Assembly: GCF_018614075.1 (NCBI RefSeq) | Contig: NZ_JAGGOZ010000080.1 | Location: 35,040 to 99,039 of the forward strand | Reading direction: 5' to 3' | From: Streptomyces sp. ISL-94 | Lineage (GTDB): Bacteria > Actinomycetota > Actinomycetes > Streptomycetales > Streptomycetaceae | DNA length: 64,000 nucleotides | In this document: positions 1 through 8,683 of the stretch, in pieces | Layout of the letters: each line of letters starts with the position of its first letter | Numbering within the stretch: the stretch's first letter is position 1 | Notes under the pieces: model-generated | Told to the model about the DNA's origin: nothing | Databases searched by the model: none | What the model saw: only the letters and a program-made list of their open reading frames with translations | Made by a program: the position numbers and the translations under genes

Positions 1-1349
1 GGCAGCGGGCGCTCCACGGTCTCCCAGAAGCGGATGCTCTTGGGCACCTCCACCACCGGGGCCGCGGACTTGGTGCTGAAGAGGGCGTGTACGGGGCCCA
101 GGGCGTGCGCGGTGACGTCCACGCGCAGCGTCGTGTAGAGCACGGTGACCGTGACCAGCATGTTGATGACGAGCTGGCCGTCCCACAGCGGGTACTGGAT
201 GCCCAGGTAGTGCCGGTTGCCGGCGCTGAACTGCTGCTCGTTGCAGATCCGGGTGATCTCGTGGGGCTTGATCAGGAAGTTGTCGGTGTTCTCGCCGGTG
301 GGGCGGGCCACCTCGGCGGCGCCCTCGCCGATCGGGGTGACGATCCAGTGCTGTATGGCGGCCGTCGGGAAGCCGCCGGTGTGCAGGGGGCCGCGCTCCA
401 GCTTGCGGAGCTCGGTGTCGATCGCGCGTATGACGTCCCAGCTGCGGAAGGGGTGGATCTCGGCGATCTCGGACGTGGGCGTGAGTTCCTCGGCCATCTG
501 CCAGCTGCCCCAGCGGGTGCCCATGCCGAGTATGCCCTTGGGGCCCGCGTAGAAGACGTGGTTGCTGCGGTTTTCCGCGGTCAGTTTGGCGAGCTGGATG
601 CGCAGGTCCTCACGGGCCTTCTCGTCGGGGTTGCCCGGCACGGCCTCGGGGATCTTGGCCCCGATGCCGTCACCGGCCAGCAGCCCGTCCCAGCGGGCGC
701 GCATATCGGCGGCGGTGGCCTCGCACAGGCGGCGGGCGAGCAGCCAGCCCAGGGCCGGGGCGATGACCATGCCGCGCAGGTAGAGGCCGAGGAAGCCGGT
801 GAACGGCAGCTTGAACATCAGGACGGCCACCACGGCGGCGACGCCGACCAGGAGCGCGGTGCCGATCCAGGACGTGCGCTTGTTGGTTCCGGACGCCAGG
901 CTCTTGCGGAGCTGGAACAGGCCCAGCCACAGGAGCAGCCCGGGCAGGAACAGCACGCCGCAGACGAGCATGATCAGGCGGAGCCTGGCGTCGCGCTCCT
1001 TGCGGATGCGGGAGGCGGCCAGGCAGTGCTCGACGACGGTCTGCGGGTCGGCGCCGAAGGACTGGATGAGCGGCTTGCGGCCGGCGCCGAGGGTACGGAC
1101 CTCGACGGCACGGCAGAAGGCCTCGCCGAGGTTGGGTTCGAGGAGGGAGATCTTGCCGGGTTTGACCGTGGCCGGGTGGTTCTCGCTGTTGGCGCCGACT
1201 ATTGCTTCCAGCTTGGTGTCTTTGCCGCCGTCGCGGTACGCCGCGGAGGCGAGGGCGTTGGTCGCCGCCGTCTGCCCCCCGCCCCCCTGGAGGGGAATCT
1301 GCGCTCCGGGCCTGAAGTCGAATCCGTCGTCCGCCACCGCTGCCCCCAT
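1..1349 (-). CDS. Putative membrane protein, C-terminus outside the window
   Basis: A 449-codon frame stays open on the minus strand from an ATG at 1349 to the window edge, so the 3' end is missing. An in-frame TAG lies 12 codons upstream and there is no other start between, which fixes the ATG. The product has a hydrophilic N-terminus. Two or three hydrophobic segments lie around residues 120-190 (one reads MLVCGVLFLPGLLLWLGLF). A soluble stretch follows, then another hydrophobic segment near residues 400-420 (INMLVTVTVLYTTL). I do not recognise the family. Streptomyces have conserved proteins of this layout, but no catalytic motif is visible. It lies downstream of the EF-G-like gene on the same strand, separated from it by a hairpin, so it is probably transcribed separately. 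Confidence 0.75.
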   Translation of the reverse strand, partial: MGAAVADDGFDFRPGAQIPLQGGGGQTAATNALASAAYRDGGKDTKLEAIVGANSENHPATVKPGKISLLEPNLGEAFCRAVEVRTLGAGRKPLIQSFGADPQTVVEHCLAASRIRKERDARLRLIMLVCGVLFLPGLLLWLGLFQLRKSLASGTNKRTSWIGTALLVGVAAVVAVLMFKLPFTGFLGLYLRGMVIAPALGWLLARRLCEATAADMRARWDGLLAGDGIGAKIPEAVPGNPDEKAREDLRIQLAKLTAENRSNHVFYAGPKGILGMGTRWGSWQMAEELTPTSEIAEIHPFRSWDVIRAIDTELRKLERGPLHTGGFPTAAIQHWIVTPIGEGAAEVARPTGENTDNFLIKPHEITRICNEQQFSAGNRHYLGIQYPLWDGQLVINMLVTVTVLYTTLRVDVTAHALGPVHALFSTKSAAPVVEVPKSIRFWETVERPL

Positions 1350-1427
1350 CGCTGTGCGTTCGTGCTCTTTGGTGCGCCGACGAGCCTATCGGCGGATCTC
1401 GCCCCATGGGTCATGGGACAGGGAAAT

Positions 1428-1459
1428 GCCGCCCACCGCAAGCAGGTTGGGTGGGCGGC
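1428..1459 (-). terminator. Hairpin terminator after the EF-G-like gene
   Basis: A near-perfect inverted repeat (GCCGCCCACC, 12-nt loop, GGGTGGGCGGC) lies directly downstream of the stop codon at 1476. It separates that gene from the membrane protein gene starting at 1349. There is no strong U-tract, as is common for Streptomyces terminators. Confidence 0.6.
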
Positions 1460-1475
1460 CGATCCGGTGCTATGT

Positions 1476-3683
1476 CTACTGACTTCCCTTTCCGGCCTGT
1501 CCTCGCACCTTGTCCGCGATCTGGGGCGGCATGGGCTCGTGGCGGGCGTAGGCGCGGGCGAAGCGCCCGGTGCCGTGCGATACGGAGCGCAGCTCGATGG
1601 CGTAGCGTCCGATCTCGATCTCGGGGATCTCGGCGCGGACCCGGGTACGCCCGGGACCGGCCTGTTCGGTGCCGACGACGCGGCCGCGGCGGCCGGCGAG
1701 GTCGCTCATGACCGGGCCGACGTACTCGTCGGGGACGAGGACGGCGAGCTCGGCGACCGGTTCCAGGAGGTGGATGCGGGCGTCGGCGGCGGCCTCGCGC
1801 AGGGCCAGGGCGCCCGCGGTCTGGAAAGCGGCGTCGGAGGAGTCCACCGAGTGCGCCTTGCCGTCGAGGAGGGTGACGCGCACGTCGACCAGCGGATATC
1901 CGGCGGCGATCCCGCGGGCGGCCTGGGTCCGTACGCCCTTCTCCACGGACGGGATGAACTGGCGGGGTACGGAGCCGCCGACGACCTTGTCGACGAACTC
2001 GATGCCGCTGCCGGGCGGGAGCGGCTCGACCTCGATCTCGCAGATGGCGAACTGCCCGTGGCCGCCGGACTGTTTGACGTGCCGGCCGCGGCCGGCCGCC
2101 TTCGCGCCGAAGGTCTCGCGCAGGCTCACCTTGTGGGGGACCGGGTCGACCTGGACGCCGTAGCGGGTCCGCAGCCGCTCCAGGACGACGTCCTGGTGGG
2201 CTTCGCCGAGGCACCACAGGACGAGCTGGTGGGTGTGCGGGTTCTGCTCCAGCCGCATGGTGGGGTCCTCGGCCACGAGGCGGGACAGGCCCTGGGAGAG
2301 CTTGTCCTCGTCGGCCTTGCTGTGGGCCTCGATGGCGAGCGGGAGCAGCGGGTCGGGCATGGCCCAGGGCTCCATCAGGAGCGGGTTGTCCTTGGCGGAG
2401 AGGGTGTCGCCGGTCTCCGCCCGGGTGAGTTTGGCCACGCAGGCCAGGTCCCCGGCGATGCACCTCTCCAGGGGGCGCTGCTGTTTGCCGAAGGGCGAGG
2501 TGAGGGTGCCGATCCGCTCGTCTGCTTCGTGGAGGGAGCGGCCCTCGTGCCCGCGGTCGGCCAGGCCGTGGCCGGAGACGTGGACGGTCGCCTCGGGGCG
2601 CAGGGTGCCGGAGAAGACGCGGACCAGCGAGACGCGGCCGACGTAGGGGTCGGAGGAGGTCTTGACGACCTCGGCCACGAGCGGGCCGTCGGGATCGCAG
2701 GTGACGGCGGGGCGGGGGGAGCCGTCGGGGGCGGTGACGGTGAGGCCGGGGCGCTCCAGGGGGGTGGGGAAGCCGCCGATGATCAGTTCGAGGAGTTCCA
2801 CGGTGCCCAGGCCCTGCTTGGCGCCGTCGGGGGCGGGGGCGGCCATCAGGACGGGGTGGAAGGTGCCGCGGGCCACGGCCCGCTCCAGGTCGTCGACGAG
2901 GGTCTTGAAGTCGATCTCCTCGCCGCCGAGGTAGCGGTCCATGAGGCTCTCGTCCTCGCTCTCCGCGATGATCCCCTCGATGAGGCGGGAGCGGGCGTCG
3001 GAGATGAGGGCGAGCTCGGCGTCGTCCGGGTCGCGCGCCACGCGCTCGCCGGAGCTGTATGCGTAGACGCGCCGGGACAGCAGGCCGAGCAGGCCGGTGA
3101 CGGGGGCGTGCCCGTCGGGACCGGCGGGGCCGTGCAGGGGGAGGTAGAGCGGGATGACGGCGTCGGGGTCGTCGGCGCCGAAGATCTCGCCGCAGACGGT
3201 GGTCATCTGCGTGTAGTCGGCGCGGGCCGCCTCCAGGTGGGTGACGACGATGGCGCGGGGCATGCCGACGGCCTCGCACTCGTCCCAGACCATGCGGGTG
3301 GCGCCGTCGATCCCGTCCGAGGCCGAGACGACGAAAAGGGCCGCGTCCGCGGCGCGCAGACCGGCCCTGAGTTCTCCGACGAAATCGGCGTATCCGGGGG
3401 TGTCCAGGATGTTGATCTTGATTCCGCCCCATTCGAGGGGGACGAGGGAGAGCTGGACGGACCTTTCCTGCCGGTGTTCGATCTCGTCGTAGTCGGAGAC
3501 GGTCCCGCCGTCCTCGACCCGGCCGGCCCGATTGACCGCTCCGGCGGTCAGGGCCAGGGCTTCGACCAGCGTGGTCTTGCCGGATCCGCTGTGGCCGACC
3601 AGCACGACATTCCGTACGGAGGAGGGGCGGTCGGCCGCCAGTGCCCTGCCGGCGGCTCCGGATTGGTGTGATGTGGCTCCCAT
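1476..3683 (-). CDS. Elongation factor G-like GTPase (EF-G2 type)
   Basis: A 735-residue translational GTPase of the EF-G family. G1 is GHSGSGKTT at residues 30-38 and G3 is DTPGYADF from residue 94. Domains II-V follow to the C-terminus. The position that holds NKxD (G4, guanine specificity) in canonical EF-G reads THLE at residues 148-151. This places it with the divergent EF-G-like paralogues of actinobacteria rather than with the translocase FusA, which is normally encoded in the str operon. The ATG at 3683 has a GGGAGG ribosome site about 10 nt upstream. The gene is divergent from the phosphatidylinositol gene cluster. The role is inferred to be ribosome-associated but the precise function is unknown. 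Family assignment is confident. Confidence 0.9.
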   Translation of the reverse strand: MGATSHQSGAAGRALAADRPSSVRNVVLVGHSGSGKTTLVEALALTAGAVNRAGRVEDGGTVSDYDEIEHRQERSVQLSLVPLEWGGIKINILDTPGYADFVGELRAGLRAADAALFVVSASDGIDGATRMVWDECEAVGMPRAIVVTHLEAARADYTQMTTVCGEIFGADDPDAVIPLYLPLHGPAGPDGHAPVTGLLGLLSRRVYAYSSGERVARDPDDAELALISDARSRLIEGIIAESEDESLMDRYLGGEEIDFKTLVDDLERAVARGTFHPVLMAAPAPDGAKQGLGTVELLELIIGGFPTPLERPGLTVTAPDGSPRPAVTCDPDGPLVAEVVKTSSDPYVGRVSLVRVFSGTLRPEATVHVSGHGLADRGHEGRSLHEADERIGTLTSPFGKQQRPLERCIAGDLACVAKLTRAETGDTLSAKDNPLLMEPWAMPDPLLPLAIEAHSKADEDKLSQGLSRLVAEDPTMRLEQNPHTHQLVLWCLGEAHQDVVLERLRTRYGVQVDPVPHKVSLRETFGAKAAGRGRHVKQSGGHGQFAICEIEVEPLPPGSGIEFVDKVVGGSVPRQFIPSVEKGVRTQAARGIAAGYPLVDVRVTLLDGKAHSVDSSDAAFQTAGALALREAAADARIHLLEPVAELAVLVPDEYVGPVMSDLAGRRGRVVGTEQAGPGRTRVRAEIPEIEIGRYAIELRSVSHGTGRFARAYARHEPMPPQIADKVRGQAGKGSQ

Positions 3684-3933
3684 GGTGCTCGTGCCTCCCG
3701 GTGGTGACGGAGGAAGAAACGGGGTTCTTCGAGCTTTGCACTGCTGTCACACCGCGTCCATACGTCGTACCAGGGGGCGCCCCGGGGCCGCCGGGCGGCG
3801 GTCCACGGCGTGAAGTGCGTCTTGCGTGGCGCGAACCGGTGGGTGCGCGGCATCCGGGAGGCGGCGCGCTGGCTACGATGGGCCAGCCGGTGGCCGTGGT
3901 GGCCGTGCGGCCCAGCGACCCTCCGGGAAGGCC

Positions 3934-4599
3934 ATGCTGAACAAGTACGCGCGTGCATTCTTCACGCGTGTTCTCACGCCATTCGCCGCTTTTCTGCTCC
4001 GGCGGGGGGTGAGCCCGGACGCGGTCACCCTGATCGGCACGGCCGGAGTGGTGGCGGGAGCGCTGGTCTTCTTCCCCCGGGGCGAGTTCTTCTGGGGCAC
4101 GATCACCATCACCCTCTTCGTCTTCTCCGACCTGGTGGACGGGAACATGGCCCGCCAGGCCGGCGTCTCCAGCCGGTGGGGCGCCTTCCTCGACTCCACC
4201 CTCGACCGGGTGGCGGACGCGGCGATCTTCGGCGGGCTCGCGCTCTGGTACGCGGGCTCCGGGAACGACAACGCGCTGTGCGCGGTGGCGATCTTCTGCC
4301 TGGCCAGCGGCCAGGTGGTCTCCTACACGAAGGCGCGCGGCGAATCGATCGGCCTGCCGGTGGCCGTCAACGGGCTCATCGAGCGCGCCGAGCGGCTGGT
4401 GATCTCGCTGGTCGCGGCCGGTCTGTCCGGGCTGCAGACCTTCGGGGTGCCGTCCTGGATCGGGGCGCTGCTGCCGATCGCGCTGTGGATCGTGGCGGCG
4501 GGCTCGCTCGTCACGCTGATCCAGCGGGTGGTCACCGTACGCCGTGAGTCCGCCGAGGCCGACGCCGCGGCGGCGACCGCCGAGGGCGGTGCGGCCTGA
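3934..4599 (+). CDS. pgsA: Phosphatidylinositol phosphate synthase (CDP-alcohol phosphotransferase)
   Basis: A 221-residue integral membrane enzyme. It carries the complete CDP-alcohol phosphotransferase signature D66-x2-D69-G-x2-A-R-x8-G-x3-D87-x3-D91 (DLVDGNMAR then GAFLDSTLD), which binds the divalent metal and CDP-diacylglycerol. About six hydrophobic segments follow the amphipathic N-terminus. In actinobacteria the member next to a PatA/PimA pair makes phosphatidylinositol phosphate from CDP-DAG and inositol 1-phosphate, the first step towards phosphatidylinositol mannosides. The ATG at 3934 sits behind GGGAAGG. An upstream in-frame ATG (3826) would add 36 low-complexity residues and has no ribosome site. 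The stop overlaps the next start (TGATG), so the three lipid genes are translationally coupled. Confidence 0.88.
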   Translation: MLNKYARAFFTRVLTPFAAFLLRRGVSPDAVTLIGTAGVVAGALVFFPRGEFFWGTITITLFVFSDLVDGNMARQAGVSSRWGAFLDSTLDRVADAAIFGGLALWYAGSGNDNALCAVAIFCLASGQVVSYTKARGESIGLPVAVNGLIERAERLVISLVAAGLSGLQTFGVPSWIGALLPIALWIVAAGSLVTLIQRVVTVRRESAEADAAAATAEGGAA

Positions 4600-5528
4600 T
4601 GGCGGCGGGGGACAGGACGACGGCGAAGGAGAAGCTGGTCGACGGGCTGGTCGACGGGCTGTACGGGCTCGGCTGGGCGGGAGTGAAGAAGCTCCCGGAG
4701 CCGGCGGCGGTCGCGCTGGGCCGCAAGATCGCGGACGTGGCGTGGAAGCGGCGCGGCAAGAGCGTGCTGCGGCTGGAGTCGAATCTGGCGCGCGTGGTGC
4801 CCGAGGCCGGACCGGAGCGGCTGCGTGAACTGTCCAAGGCCGGCATGCGCTCGTACATGCGGTACTGGATGGAGTCCTTCCGGCTGCCGACCATGGACCC
4901 GAAACGGTTCAGCGCGGAGGTCGAGTTCAGGGACGAGCACATCCTGCGCGAGGGCCTCGCCTCCGGACGCGGGGTGGTGGTCACCTTGCCGCACCTCGCC
5001 AACTGGGACCTCGCCGGAGCCTGGGCCATCGGCCACATCGGAGTGCCCTTCACCACCGTCGCCGAGCGGCTCAAGCCCGAGTCGCTCTACGACCGCTTCG
5101 TGGCCTACCGCGAGAGCCTGGGCATGGAGGTGCTGCCGCACAGCGGCGGCGCTGCCTTCGGCACCCTCGCCCGCCGGCTGCGCGCCGGTGGCCTGGTCTG
5201 CCTGGTCGCGGACCGGGACCTGTCGTCCTCCGGGGTCGAAGTGGACTTCTTCGGCTCCACGGCGCGGATGCCGGCCGGGCCGGCGCTGCTGGCCCAGCAG
5301 ACCGGCGCGGTACTGCTCCCGGCCACCCTGCACTACGGGGACTCGCCGAAGATGTACGGCCGGATCCACCCCGAGGTGGAGGTGCCCAAGACCGGCACCC
5401 GGATCGAGAAGACCGCCGCCATGACCCAGGCGGTGGCGGACGTCTTCGCGTGGGGCATCGCCGAGCACCCGGAGGACTGGCACATGCTGCAGCGGCTGTG
5501 GCTGGACGACCTGGAGGAGCGCCCGTAG
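4599..5528 (+). CDS. Phosphatidylinositol mannoside acyltransferase (PatA-like)
   Basis: A 309-residue protein of the bacterial lipid A biosynthesis (HtrB/LpxL) acyltransferase family. It carries the H-x4-D catalytic motif (H132-LANW-D137, within LPHLANWDLAG). A conserved arginine/lysine-rich region follows, and the lipid-entry motif resembles that of mycobacterial PatA. PatA transfers an acyl chain from acyl-CoA to the mannose of PIM on the cytoplasmic face of the membrane. Its position between PIP synthase and PimA supports this role. It starts with ATG overlapping the preceding TGA and ends overlapping the PimA GTG by one base. Confidence 0.87.
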   Translation: MAAGDRTTAKEKLVDGLVDGLYGLGWAGVKKLPEPAAVALGRKIADVAWKRRGKSVLRLESNLARVVPEAGPERLRELSKAGMRSYMRYWMESFRLPTMDPKRFSAEVEFRDEHILREGLASGRGVVVTLPHLANWDLAGAWAIGHIGVPFTTVAERLKPESLYDRFVAYRESLGMEVLPHSGGAAFGTLARRLRAGGLVCLVADRDLSSSGVEVDFFGSTARMPAGPALLAQQTGAVLLPATLHYGDSPKMYGRIHPEVEVPKTGTRIEKTAAMTQAVADVFAWGIAEHPEDWHMLQRLWLDDLEERP

Positions 5529-6700
5529 TGAAGATCGGCATCGTGTGCCCGTACTCGTGGGACGTGCCGGGCGGCGTCCAGTTCCACATCCGGGACCTGG
5601 CGGAGCACCTGATCCGCCTCGGCCACGAGGTGTCGGTCCTGGCCCCGGCCGACGACGAGACCCCGCTGCCGCCGTACGTGATCTCGGCGGGGCGGGCCGT
5701 GCCGGTCCCGTACAACGGCTCCGTCGCCCGCCTGAACTTCGGCTTCCTCTCCGCCGCGCGGGTCCGGCGCTGGCTCCACGAGGGCACCTTCGACGTGATC
5801 CACATCCACGAGCCGGCCTCGCCCTCGCTGGGGCTGCTGTCCTGCTGGGCGGCGCAGGGGCCGATCGTGGCGACCTTCCACACCTCGAACCCGCGCTCGC
5901 GCGCGATGATCGCCGCGTACCCGATCCTCCAGCCGGCGCTGGAGAAGATCAGCGCGCGGATCGCGGTGAGCGAGTACGCGCGGCGCACGCTGGTCGAGCA
6001 CCTGGGCGGGGACGCCGTCGTGATCCCCAACGGCGTCGACGTCGACTTCTTCGCCAAGGCGGACCCCAATCCCTCCTGGTCGGGCCAGACCCTGGGCTTC
6101 ATCGGGCGCATCGACGAGCCGCGCAAGGGCCTGCCCGTGCTGATGGCGGCCTTCCCGCGGATCGTGGAGGCCTGCCCGGACGTACGCCTCCTCGTGGCGG
6201 GCCGCGGCGACGAGGAGGAGGCGGTGGCCGCCCTGCCCGCGGAACTCCGCTCCCGGGTGGAATTCCTCGGCATGGTCTCCGACGAGGACAAGGCACGGCT
6301 GCTGCGCAGCGTCGACGTCTACGTGGCCCCGAACACGGGCGGCGAGAGCTTCGGCATCATCCTCGTCGAGGCCCTCTCGGCGGGCGCCGCGGTGCTCGCC
6401 TCCGACCTGGACGCCTTCGCGCAGGTCCTGGACCAGGGCGGGGCGGGCGACCTCTTCACGAACGAGAACGCGGACTCCCTGGCCGCCGGCGCGATCGCCC
6501 TCCTGCGCGACCCGGCCCGCCGCGCGGAACTCAGCGCCCGCGGCTCGGCCCACGTCCGCCGCTTCGACTGGTCCACGGTCGCCGCGGACATCCTGGCGGT
6601 CTACGAAACGGTCACGGACGGCGCGGCCGCGGTCGCCGCAGACGAACGCGTCCCCCTCCGCACCCGCCTGGGCTTCAGCCGGGACACCACCGGCTCCTGA
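5528..6700 (+). CDS. pimA: Phosphatidylinositol alpha-mannosyltransferase (GT4, PimA-like)
   Basis: A 390-residue GT-B glycosyltransferase of family GT4. The N-terminal domain opens MKIGIVCPYSWDVPGGVQ, with the glycine loop that contacts GDP-mannose and the acceptor phosphoinositol. The C-terminal Rossmann domain has GFIGRIDEPRKG and the E-x7-E signature within ESFGIILVEALSAG. It transfers the first mannose from GDP-mannose to phosphatidylinositol. GTG at 5528 overlaps the acyltransferase TAG, giving one operon pgsA-patA-pimA. An in-frame start further upstream would lie inside the preceding gene and is not needed. Confidence 0.9.
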   Translation: MKIGIVCPYSWDVPGGVQFHIRDLAEHLIRLGHEVSVLAPADDETPLPPYVISAGRAVPVPYNGSVARLNFGFLSAARVRRWLHEGTFDVIHIHEPASPSLGLLSCWAAQGPIVATFHTSNPRSRAMIAAYPILQPALEKISARIAVSEYARRTLVEHLGGDAVVIPNGVDVDFFAKADPNPSWSGQTLGFIGRIDEPRKGLPVLMAAFPRIVEACPDVRLLVAGRGDEEEAVAALPAELRSRVEFLGMVSDEDKARLLRSVDVYVAPNTGGESFGIILVEALSAGAAVLASDLDAFAQVLDQGGAGDLFTNENADSLAAGAIALLRDPARRAELSARGSAHVRRFDWSTVAADILAVYETVTDGAAAVAADERVPLRTRLGFSRDTTGS

Positions 6701-6841
6701 CCGACCCGGCCCCGGCCTTCGGTGTGTCCCGCCGAACCGGCGTGCGCCACACGGTTGTTCGACGTGGAATACGACGGGTGCACGCCTGCCGGATACGGGT
6801 AGCCTCGCCTCTGGACCGCAGAGGAACCGGGGGGATTCACC

Positions 6842-7000
6842 TTGTCCATCAGGCCGCGCTACCGCCGGGTTTCGGCACTGCAGCGACAGTTCTTCAACCG
6901 TGAAGGACTCCTCGCCGTGTACGACGAGGAGCTGCGCGACATTGCTGCGCGCCCCAGGATCCTCAACGTCGTCGGCAGGCGGCGGTCGAGCGCTGCCTGA
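6842..7000 (+). CDS. Possible 52-residue basic protein (TTG start)
   Basis: In the 350-nt stretch between pimA and the LemA-like gene an open frame of 52 codons begins with TTG at 6842, behind a GGGGGGA ribosome site at about 6829. A TAGCCT -10-like hexamer lies near 6801. The product is basic and helix-prone (RYRRVSALQRQFFNREGLL, then a short acidic stretch, then VVGRRRSS) with no recognisable domain. Its codon positions are less GC-biased than in flanking genes, which weakens the case. It may be a genuine small protein or chance. Confidence 0.35.
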   Translation: MSIRPRYRRVSALQRQFFNREGLLAVYDEELRDIAARPRILNVVGRRRSSAA

Positions 7001-7048
7001 GCTGAGCCCGTGAGCGGGTCCGGCTCGGAGCGGGCGCGGCCAAAAGGG

Positions 7049-7054
7049 TAGTGT
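7049..7054 (+). promoter_or_regulatory. Candidate -10 element for a leaderless transcript
   Basis: TAGTGT matches the HrdB-type -10 consensus TANNNT and lies 9 nt before the GTG at 7063. A transcript would then start at or next to that GTG and would lack a 5' leader. No clear -35 is visible. Confidence 0.35.
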
Positions 7055-7062
7055 CGCCGCCC

Positions 7063-7605
7063 GTGATCGAAACCCTTGTCTGGATTGCCCTGGCGCTCGG
7101 CGTCATCGGGGTCTACCTCAGTTGGACCGCCGGGCGGTTGGACCGGCTGCATTCGCGGATGGATGCCGCTCGGGCCGCGCTCGACGCCCAGTTGGTGCGG
7201 CGGGCCTCCGTCGTGGTGGAGGTGGCCACCTCCGGGGTGCTCGACCCCGCGTCGTCCCTCGTGCTGTACGAGGCCGCGCACGCCGCCCGGCAGGCCGAGG
7301 AGGAGCAGCGCGAGGTGGCGGAGAGCGAGCTGAGCCAGGCGCTGCGGGCGGTGTTCGCCGATGCCGGCCAGGTCGAGGTGCTCAAGGCCGCTCCGGGCGG
7401 GGCGCAGGCCACGGAGGAGCTGGCGGCGGCGGTGCGGCGGGTGCCGATGGCGCGCCGGTTCCACAATGACGCCGTACGGGCCGCCCGGGCCCTGCGCAGG
7501 CACCGCAAGGTCCGCTGGTTCCGGCTGGCGGGGCACGCGCCGTTCCCGCTGGCGTTCGAAATGGACGACGAGCCGCCGGCCGATCTCGCCGATCGGCCTG
7601 TCTAG
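7063..7605 (+). CDS. LemA-like membrane-anchored protein
   Basis: A 180-residue protein. The N-terminal membrane segment covers residues 1-21 (IETLVWIALALGVIGVYLSW). A predominantly helical domain follows. The early helix (RLDRLHSRMDAARAALDAQLVRR) resembles the LemA 'NxVDEAWSQLDVQLKRR' helix. A late RFHNDAVR motif followed by FPLAFEMDDE matches the LemA 'RYYNDAVR...FFEVDE' end. LemA proteins are membrane-anchored four-helix proteins of unknown biochemical role. The alternative GTG at 7051 adds four residues. I chose 7063 because of the -10-like hexamer immediately upstream. The gene is monocistronic in appearance and precedes pdxS. Confidence 0.7.
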   Translation: MIETLVWIALALGVIGVYLSWTAGRLDRLHSRMDAARAALDAQLVRRASVVVEVATSGVLDPASSLVLYEAAHAARQAEEEQREVAESELSQALRAVFADAGQVEVLKAAPGGAQATEELAAAVRRVPMARRFHNDAVRAARALRRHRKVRWFRLAGHAPFPLAFEMDDEPPADLADRPV

Positions 7606-7757
7606 GCGGGTGCGGCCGGGGCCTGTCGTGAGTCTGCCTAGGGCCGCAGGGGACAAAAGGAGAGGCCACCGGCTCCACATTGGCCCTTGTAGTGGACTGG
7701 TCCGTGGGGTTTCCTCAGTCCGGTAGTACCCGTCTTCCTTTCGAGTGAGGTCAATCC

Positions 7758-8675
7758 GTGAGCACGCTTCCCACCTCCCCCCAGTCCGCTGAGTCGGCCA
7801 TCGGCACCTCGCGCGTCAAGCGCGGCATGGCCGAGCAGCTCAAGGGCGGCGTGATCATGGACGTGGTCAACGCCGAGCAGGCGAAGATCGCCGAGGACGC
7901 CGGCGCCGTCGCCGTCATGGCCCTCGAGCGGGTCCCGGCCGACATCCGCAAGGACGGCGGCGTGGCGCGCATGTCGGACCCGAACATGATCGAAGAGATC
8001 ATCGAGGCCGTGTCCATCCCGGTCATGGCGAAGTCGCGCATCGGCCACTTCGTCGAGGCCCAGGTCCTCCAGTCCCTCGGCGTCGACTACATCGACGAGT
8101 CCGAGGTCCTGACCCCGGCCGACGAGGTCAACCACTCCGACAAGTGGGCGTTCACCACCCCCTTCGTCTGTGGCGCCACCAACCTGGGCGAGGCCCTGCG
8201 CCGCATCGCCGAGGGCGCGGCCATGATCCGCTCCAAGGGCGAGGCCGGCACCGGCAACGTCGTCGAGGCCGTCCGCCACCTGCGCCAGATCAAGAACGAG
8301 ATCGCCAAGCTGCGCGGCTTCGACAACAACGAGCTGTACGCCGCCGCCAAGGAGCTGCGCGCCCCGTACGAGCTCGTCAAGGAAGTTGCCGAGCTCGGCA
8401 AGCTCCCGGTCGTGCTGTTCTCCGCCGGTGGCGTCGCCACCCCGGCCGACGCCGCCCTGATGCGCCAGCTCGGCGCCGAGGGTGTCTTCGTCGGCTCCGG
8501 CATCTTCAAGTCGGGCGACCCGGCCAAGCGCGCCGCCGCCATCGTGAAGGCCACCACCTTCTACGACGACCCGAAGATCATCGCGGACGCCTCCCGCAAC
8601 CTGGGCGAGGCCATGGTCGGCATCAACTGCGACACCCTCCCCGAGGCCGAGCGCTACGCCAACCGCGGCTGGTAG
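7758..8675 (+). CDS. pdxS: Pyridoxal 5'-phosphate synthase, PdxS subunit
   Basis: A 305-residue (beta/alpha)8 lyase that condenses ribose 5-phosphate, glyceraldehyde 3-phosphate and ammonia into PLP. The conserved core (GTSRVKRGMAEQLKGGVIMDVV, MALERVPADIR) is present. The catalytic lysine is K92 in PVMAKSRIGH, and the GGVATPADAALMRQLGAEGVFVGSGIF phosphate-binding end is intact. The start is GTG at 7758, with GAGTGAGG upstream. The gene is followed after 8 nt by the ATG of pdxT, which supplies ammonia. The R5P-dependent PLP route is the standard one in actinobacteria. Confidence 0.97.
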   Translation: MSTLPTSPQSAESAIGTSRVKRGMAEQLKGGVIMDVVNAEQAKIAEDAGAVAVMALERVPADIRKDGGVARMSDPNMIEEIIEAVSIPVMAKSRIGHFVEAQVLQSLGVDYIDESEVLTPADEVNHSDKWAFTTPFVCGATNLGEALRRIAEGAAMIRSKGEAGTGNVVEAVRHLRQIKNEIAKLRGFDNNELYAAAKELRAPYELVKEVAELGKLPVVLFSAGGVATPADAALMRQLGAEGVFVGSGIFKSGDPAKRAAAIVKATTFYDDPKIIADASRNLGEAMVGINCDTLPEAERYANRGW

Positions 8676-8683
8676 TCGACGCC

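Noticed and set aside
87..3671. A ~1200-codon plus-strand open frame over the EF-G-like gene
   Set aside because: Shadow of the minus-strand gene, repetitive Gly/Asp/Ala composition, no ribosome site or family features.
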